Source: Lelliottia jeotgali
GTDB lineage: Bacteria; Pseudomonadota; Gammaproteobacteria; Enterobacterales; Enterobacteriaceae
NCBI GenBank assembly: GCA_002271215.1
Contig: CP018628.1
Span: forward strand, 1,860,001 to 1,924,000
DNA: 64,000 nt
Direction: 5' to 3'
Below, piece by piece: positions 63,942 to 64,000 of this stretch. Made by a program: the position numbers and the translations under genes. The notes beneath the pieces were generated by a model. That model saw only the letters and a list, made by a program, of their open reading frames with translations. It did no database searches and was not told where the DNA came from. The stretch's first letter is position 1; every line of letters begins with the position of its first letter.

Positions 63942-64000
63942 AGCCTGTCCCTAATTCTGTGTAACTGCCTCCATATTAAAGGTGGTCGCTCAGGCGATCA
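63940..64000. mobile_element. possible insertion-sequence end, cut by the window edge
   Basis: The sequence beginning GGAGCCTGTCCCTAATTCTG resembles, from memory, the terminal inverted repeats of IS256-family elements, whose ends often read as a block with CTGTCCC and a TGTGTAA-like stretch. Only about 60 bases are visible, with no readable transposase part, so this is a tentative call. It starts exactly where the ppsA terminator hairpin stops. Confidence 0.35.

Overview
The window looks like chromosomal backbone of a member of the Enterobacteriaceae. Gene content and order follow the Escherichia coli gdhA to ppsA interval almost gene for gene, with about 85-95% similar proteins by eye. Several differences (a complete hmu heme operon, a stand-alone kduD-like gene, a large RCC1-repeat gene, shorter KatE) point to an Enterobacter/Lelliottia/Leclercia-type relative rather than E. 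coli. This is inferred from recognised proteins; no search was run.

Layout. 1-9.3 kb: 5' part of gdhA, then ynjH, nudG, ynjA-ynjF, ynjE, the ynjBCD ABC transporter, a TVP38-family membrane protein and xthA. 9.3-15.8 kb: astCADBE, the complete arginine succinyltransferase catabolic operon behind a clear sigma-54 promoter. 15.8-19.9 kb: spy (BaeR and CpxR-like sites), ves, cho (LexA box), nadE, osmE. 20.2-25.4 kb: chbBCARFG for chitobiose uptake and breakdown. 25.6-31.2 kb: katE, cedA, and an accessory gene for an 899-residue protein with 18 RCC1-like repeats. 31.3-39.7 kb: tcyP, ydjM (LexA box), kduD-like SDR, hxpB, yniB, yniA, ydiZ, pfkB, ydiY and a small secreted protein. 39.8-40.1 kb: two very short membrane-protein genes (yniD and a YncL-like gene). 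40.4-47.5 kb: the translation cluster thrS-infC-rpmI-rplT-pheM-pheS-pheT-ihfA with its leader controls. 47.6-53 kb: btuC, btuE, btuD, nlpC, ydiV, selO. 53-59 kb: hemP-hmuRSTUV heme acquisition behind a near-perfect Fur box. 59.2-64 kb: aroH (TrpR operator), ppsR and ppsA, with a possible insertion-sequence end at the right edge.

How the genes work together. The ast genes turn arginine into glutamate and succinate, and gdhA handles glutamate at the other end of the nitrogen economy. The chb genes import N,N'-diacetylchitobiose as a phosphosugar, deacetylate it and hydrolyse it. The hmu genes form an outer-membrane receptor, periplasmic binding protein, inner-membrane ABC importer and heme-handling cytoplasmic protein. 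ppsR switches ppsA off and on by phosphorylation. pfkB and ppsA are opposing ends of glycolysis and gluconeogenesis.

Most of the window is conserved backbone. The parts that deserve attention are the duplicated RCC1-repeat gene with its internal base-composition shift, the unrecognised small secreted protein at 39.4 kb, the very small membrane-protein genes before thrS, the terminator in the ydiY leader, two near-identical composite repeats at 18.4 and 25.5 kb, and the candidate IS end beside the ppsA terminator. I found no CRISPR array, tRNA or rRNA gene, prophage or obvious new defence system.
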